From positions 52,009 to 116,008 of the forward strand of contig MPUH01000079.1 of NCBI GenBank assembly GCA_001970955.1: a stretch of DNA of 64,000 nucleotides, in the 5' to 3' direction. The DNA comes from Stentor coeruleus (taxonomy: Eukaryota > Ciliophora > Heterotrichea > Heterotrichida > Stentoridae). Positions 60,799-64,000 of this stretch are shown in pieces. The notes beneath the pieces are model-generated. The model was not told where the DNA came from. It saw nothing but the letters and a program-made list of their open reading frames with translations, and searched no databases. Position numbers and translations under genes: made by a program. Each line of letters begins with the position of its first letter. The first letter of the stretch is position 1.

Positions 60799-62184
60799 AT
60801 GGCAAATCTCGACAACTACAAGATTGTAAAAAACTTAGGCTCTGGAGCATTTGGGAATGTTAAACGTAATTCCTACTTAGTAGCTCAACATATATTGACC
60901 CAACAATTTGTTGCAATAAAAATCATCAAAAAACAACTTGCTAGAGAACAAGGGTCTTTAAATAATATCAAAAGAGAAGCTAGATATTTAAAGGCTTTTA
61001 GTCATCCAAATATAATCAAACTGTAAAAAATAGTTAGTTTCGAATATATAAAAACAGACAAAGTTCATTATCTTATATTAGAATACGTTCCTGGAGGTGA
61101 GCTATATACTCTTATAGAAAAAAGAGGCAAAATGCCAGAGCCTGAAGCTAAAAAATATTTCTATCAGGTCTTAATGGCTGTAGATTATGCACATAGTCAA
61201 GGGGTTTCGCATAGAGATATTAAGCCGGAGAATATACTATTAGATAATCACAGGAATATTAAACTTGGAGACTTTGGACTTAGTAATGGGATGAAGGATG
61301 GGGAGTTTTTAAGCACTGCTTGTGGTTCAGCGAACTATGCAGCACCTGAAGTTATTGCTGGGCATAAATATTGTGGGTCTGAGGTTGATGTATGGAGCTT
61401 AGGCATACTTCTTTTTGCACTTTTAAGCGGAACTTTACCATTTGATGATGCGAATATGCCAGCTTTAATTGCCAAGGTTAAATCAGGTAAATATACAATG
61501 CCTTATCATATAAGCCCTCAAGCAACAGACCTTATAAAGAAAATTATCGTAACCAACCCATTGCATAGACTAACAATTGCTGGAATATTCCAACACCCAT
61601 GGATTAGTGGAGCTTTTCCTATCCATATTGTAAACAAACAGAAGGATTATGTTATCGACGAAGGGATATTTGGAGATTTACTAAAATACCCAAAATTCAT
61701 GAATTTGAAGAATTATGATGAGCTTAGGAGGAATATTTTGGCTAGAGATAACTATGATTTGTTTACTGTCTCATATGAAATGCTTCTGTTTTCCAAAATT
61801 AAAGAAGGCTACACAGAAAAAAATGAAATAAAGACTGTGTTTAAACAGGAAAAAGCTAAAAATAAGAGAAAAGATTATGCACCGAATGATTGGAAATATG
61901 GGTTTATTCTTGACAGTACACCTGAAGAAATTATGACTAACTTGTTACTTACATTAAAGGAAATGAATGGGAAGTGGATTACTATTAATCCTTATCATAT
62001 TAAGGTAATATTGAAAGGTTTGGATAAAAAGTTTCATGTGAAAATCACGATAAGATTGTATTCTGTAAGGTATATTTAGGATGATAATGTCTACTTTTTG
62101 GATTTCAAGTTGGAGAAAGGGAATTCTCTAAGGTTTTTAGACATTTGTTACAAAATTTACTCCGAGTTTCATCTGAATACTTAA
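60799..62184 (+). CDS. SNF1/AMPK catalytic alpha-subunit kinase (2 introns), 451 aa
   Basis: Exons 60799-61022, 61038-62064 and 62080-62184, both introns 15 nt. The first lies between HPNIIKL and FEYIKTDKVHY. The second rescues the last 34 residues (DDNVYFLDFKLEKGNSLRF...). Kinase motifs: GSGAFGNV, VAIKII (Lys41), HRDIKPENILL, DFGLSN and the activation loop FLSTACGSANYAAPEVI whose Thr (about 167) is the LKB1-type phosphorylation site. The C-terminus has an AMPK-alpha regulatory segment: WKYGFILDSTPEEIM, NPYHIKVIL and KITIRLYS-DDNVYFLDFK, as in the AMPK alpha C-terminal domain, so beta/gamma partners are expected. It senses cell energy status. Confidence 0.94.
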
Positions 62185-62856
62185 TAATAACATTGTTAGC
62201 TGTTTGTCATTCATATATTCCACTAAGAAAAAAACTTTATAGCTAATCTTAATCAATTATATAAAATGATATACTTTAGGAATATTCAATACAGTTACTC
62301 TTTATTTCGAATCATTCTCAAACAATATCTGCTTAGTAAAATGTAAAGTAAAAACCTTGATAAAAGGCCAATTAATAAATATATCAGAAGAACTTGATTA
62401 TTTTATTGTTGGAGAAAAATTATAAAGAAAATTGAACTTATCAATATAGATAAACAGCTTTATGTAGGATTTTCGGCTTTGGCATAACTTTTAATGATGG
62501 GAAATTTAAATTGAATTGTAGTGAATGATGAGGGAAAAATGCTTAGCTGGATGACGAAATTATAACACCTATAGGAATATCTAACTAATAGTTTTTATGT
62601 TTTTTTTTACATGATTAAAATGTATGGGAAATGTTTTGGTGGTAGGTTAACATCTTTTGACAAATGCTAGGGTCTATAAAAATATTATGATAATAACGTT
62701 GAAAGGTTTGTTTTAGTATTAAATCATATGAGTAGGATAATTAAGAAATTTAAAGGTTTTATATTTTGAAACTTTACATATATATATTATCTCACCGTTC
62801 CTATTAAAAACTTATCCTTCCACCTATAAAAACAAATCTAACACTACAGCATAAAA
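62185..62856. other. Spacer with a 52-codon open frame, no gene called
   Basis: AT-rich. A + frame at 62270-62425 without ATG reads LGIFNTVTLYFESFSNNICL and KGQLINISEELDYFIVGEK, coding-like but without homology I recognise. It may be a gene relic. The last 90 bp (62790-62856) is C/A-rich upstream of the CDF gene. Confidence 0.5.
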
Positions 62857-63702
62857 ATGAACATTCCAGACAAAGAACCCTTTTTCAAAAAATCCAACAA
62901 CCAAAACCTCAAAGCTTTCTGCACTTTATCTTTTCTAACAATTCAAACCCTTTGCTATTTCACTTTATCCTACTTTTCTAATTCCCTAACCCTCTACTTC
63001 CTATCATTTTTAACCTTCTCAAAACTTTCAAGCCACTTTATTTCAACTATTTTCCCAATCTGGTTCCCTGATTACAATAATCTATTTAACCATATCTCAA
63101 TTCTCTTTTTAAGCTCTTTAAATCTAGTCATTTGTGCTTGGACAATACATTTTTCATATACTCATATCATAAATCCAAATTCTCTAGCCGTTCATAGTGC
63201 AATAGTTCTTATTATTGGAACTTCAGGGATTATATTAAATATATTTTTACAAGCAAAAACAGGACATGATTTATTAGTTCAACAAAAGCTTTTTGCTTTA
63301 GAATTATTATTATGTATTGATATAATATTTCTTGGTATTATATTAGAAATCTATAGTAATAATAAGATTTTTGATATAATAAATGCTATTTTTATAACAG
63401 TTTGTGTTATTTTATATAGTATTGGGATTTTGTATAAAATTATAGAAATACTGAGTAGATGCGAAAATGATGATTTATATGATGATGTTAAAAATATTAT
63501 TGAAAAGGTAGGAGATAGTTAGATTAAAGGGGATATTTTGGTGAATGACCTTGGTGTGTGGAGGATTGGGGATGGGATGGTTTATGTTTGTGGGGATTTA
63601 GTCTGTGAGAGAAGAGAGGATTATTTTTTAGTTTTGGAAAAGTTTAGGTCTTATGGTATTTATTATACAACTTTTTCGTGTACTCTAAAAGGATTTAGAT
63701 GA
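62857..63702 (+). CDS. Degenerate cation-diffusion-facilitator (CDF/ZnT) protein (1 intron), 276 aa
   Basis: Exon 1 is 62857-63507 and exon 2 is 63523-63702, with a 15-nt intron GTAGGAGATAGTTAG. Exon 1 has six hydrophobic helices in CDF order; exon 2 adds the cytosolic domain with DLGVWRIGDGMVYV, the family's DLxVWxL motif. CDFs export zinc or similar ions from cytosol to organelles or outside by proton antiport. The zinc-site residues expected in helix 2 (HxxxD) read FLTFSK and in helix 5 only the Asp remains (LLLCID). A transporter that has lost its metal site, or transports something else, is inferred. It is the last gene before the chromosome end. Confidence 0.8.
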
Positions 63703-64000
63703 TATTTAGGATGTGATTTAATTTATAGATTTTGTTAGTTTTTATGGAAAAAAGGGTTGAAGGTTTACTTTTGCAGTGAGTTTTGTTGGTTAGATTGAGA
63801 TAATGGATTTTATAAGGGTTTTTTGGATAGGTGCTATTTGAGGAATTCTGAGGGTTTTATTTTTTATTTGTGATGGATTTATGATGGTTTATTATGTATT
63901 TAGGCAAATTTATATAAAAAATGTATATTGTGTAAGAAATTGTTGTTTGAGTCAGAGAAGTTGGGAATAAGAATAATCAAAAGGGTGTTAGGGTGTTAGG
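63703..64000. other. Subtelomeric spacer
   Basis: About 280 bp between the CDF stop and the terminal repeat. G/T/A-rich and C-poor, no open frame and no repeat family. Confidence 0.6.
63983..64000 (+). repeat. Telomeric repeat at window end, (GGGTGTTA)n
   Basis: GGGTGTTAGGGTGTTAGG, 2.25 perfect 8-nt units, running to the last base. The G-rich strand points outward, as it must at a right-hand chromosome end. From memory, heterotrich telomeres are CCCTAACA repeats, the complement. What follows base 64000 is not visible. Confidence 0.75.

Noticed and set aside
1-64000. tRNA genes, rRNA genes or CRISPR arrays
   Set aside because: No T-loop (GTTCRANNC) with matching acceptor stem was found in spacers, no rRNA-like sequence and no regularly spaced repeats.
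1-64000. Alternative genetic code (TGA as Trp, as in Blepharisma, or all stops reassigned as in Condylostoma)
   Set aside because: Conserved Trp positions in ATP synthase, citrate synthase and kinases use TGG; TGA ends genes such as those at 45778 and 63702; apparent internal stops are removed by 15-nt introns.

Overview
The window looks like somatic (macronuclear) DNA of a heterotrich ciliate, most probably Stentor. It is AT-rich, gene-dense and uses the standard genetic code: TAA, TAG and TGA all behave as stops and Trp is TGG. Its genes are interrupted by 15-nt introns of the form GTA......A....AG. I placed 14 introns by restoring reading frame and, in most cases, protein homology. Twelve are exactly 15 nt, one must be 18 nt and one 20 nt. 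All have A at position 10. The last 18 bases are 2.25 copies of GGGTGTTA, the G-rich strand of the telomere repeat I recall for heterotrichs (CCCTAACA), so base 64000 is probably at or next to a macronuclear chromosome end.

Layout. 1-6.2 kb: two short genes of uncertain function, a spacer with a possible transposase relic, an ankyrin-repeat gene and a coiled-coil gene. 6.2-14.9 kb: a Rab GTPase, a PARP-like protein without catalytic residues, a PHD-finger protein only 15 bp upstream of mitochondrial ATP synthase alpha, a 7-TM protein with a Cys-rich N-terminus, and an orphan. 16.5-25.5 kb: PX protein, EF-hand protein, winged-helix-like protein, ribosomal protein eL21, SANT/Myb-like protein, ribosomal protein uL2, and a small MGC-start protein. 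26.5-36.7 kb: ubiquitin-like MGNCC protein, an SDR with an extra C-terminal domain, an RMC1 (Mic1) homologue, a small ankyrin protein, a cytosolic carboxypeptidase (tubulin deglutamylase family), and a short acidic protein. 37-47 kb: mostly ciliate-type coiled-coil and low-complexity proteins, including a 960-aa Lys/Glu-rich repeat protein. 47-64 kb: MBOAT acyltransferase homologue lacking its His, DUF1349 protein, WD40 protein, glutaredoxin-like protein, CDKL-type kinase next to a cyclin-like gene, bacterial/peroxisomal-type citrate synthase, SNF1/AMPK-alpha kinase, a degenerate CDF transporter, and the telomere-like end.

The genes form no operons or pathway cluster. The content is ordinary eukaryotic housekeeping (translation, respiration, trafficking, phosphorylation, cilia/tubulin modification) mixed with lineage-specific proteins. 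Recurring themes are three N-myristoylation-type MGC/MGN starts, several likely pseudoenzymes, very short 5' flanks, and a strand-composition switch between genes (spacer C-rich on the left of a gene, G-rich on the right, on the + strand).

Quality caveat: 14 single-N positions each sit between two near-identical copies of a 24-175 bp sequence. These are unmerged contig overlaps, not biological repeats. They interrupt or duplicate parts of five genes (EF-hand, SANT (two Ns), 83-aa acidic, coiled-coil at 44 kb, and the 5' edge of Rab and of the 37-kb coiled-coil gene). Collapsing the copies restores the reading frame in every interior case tested.
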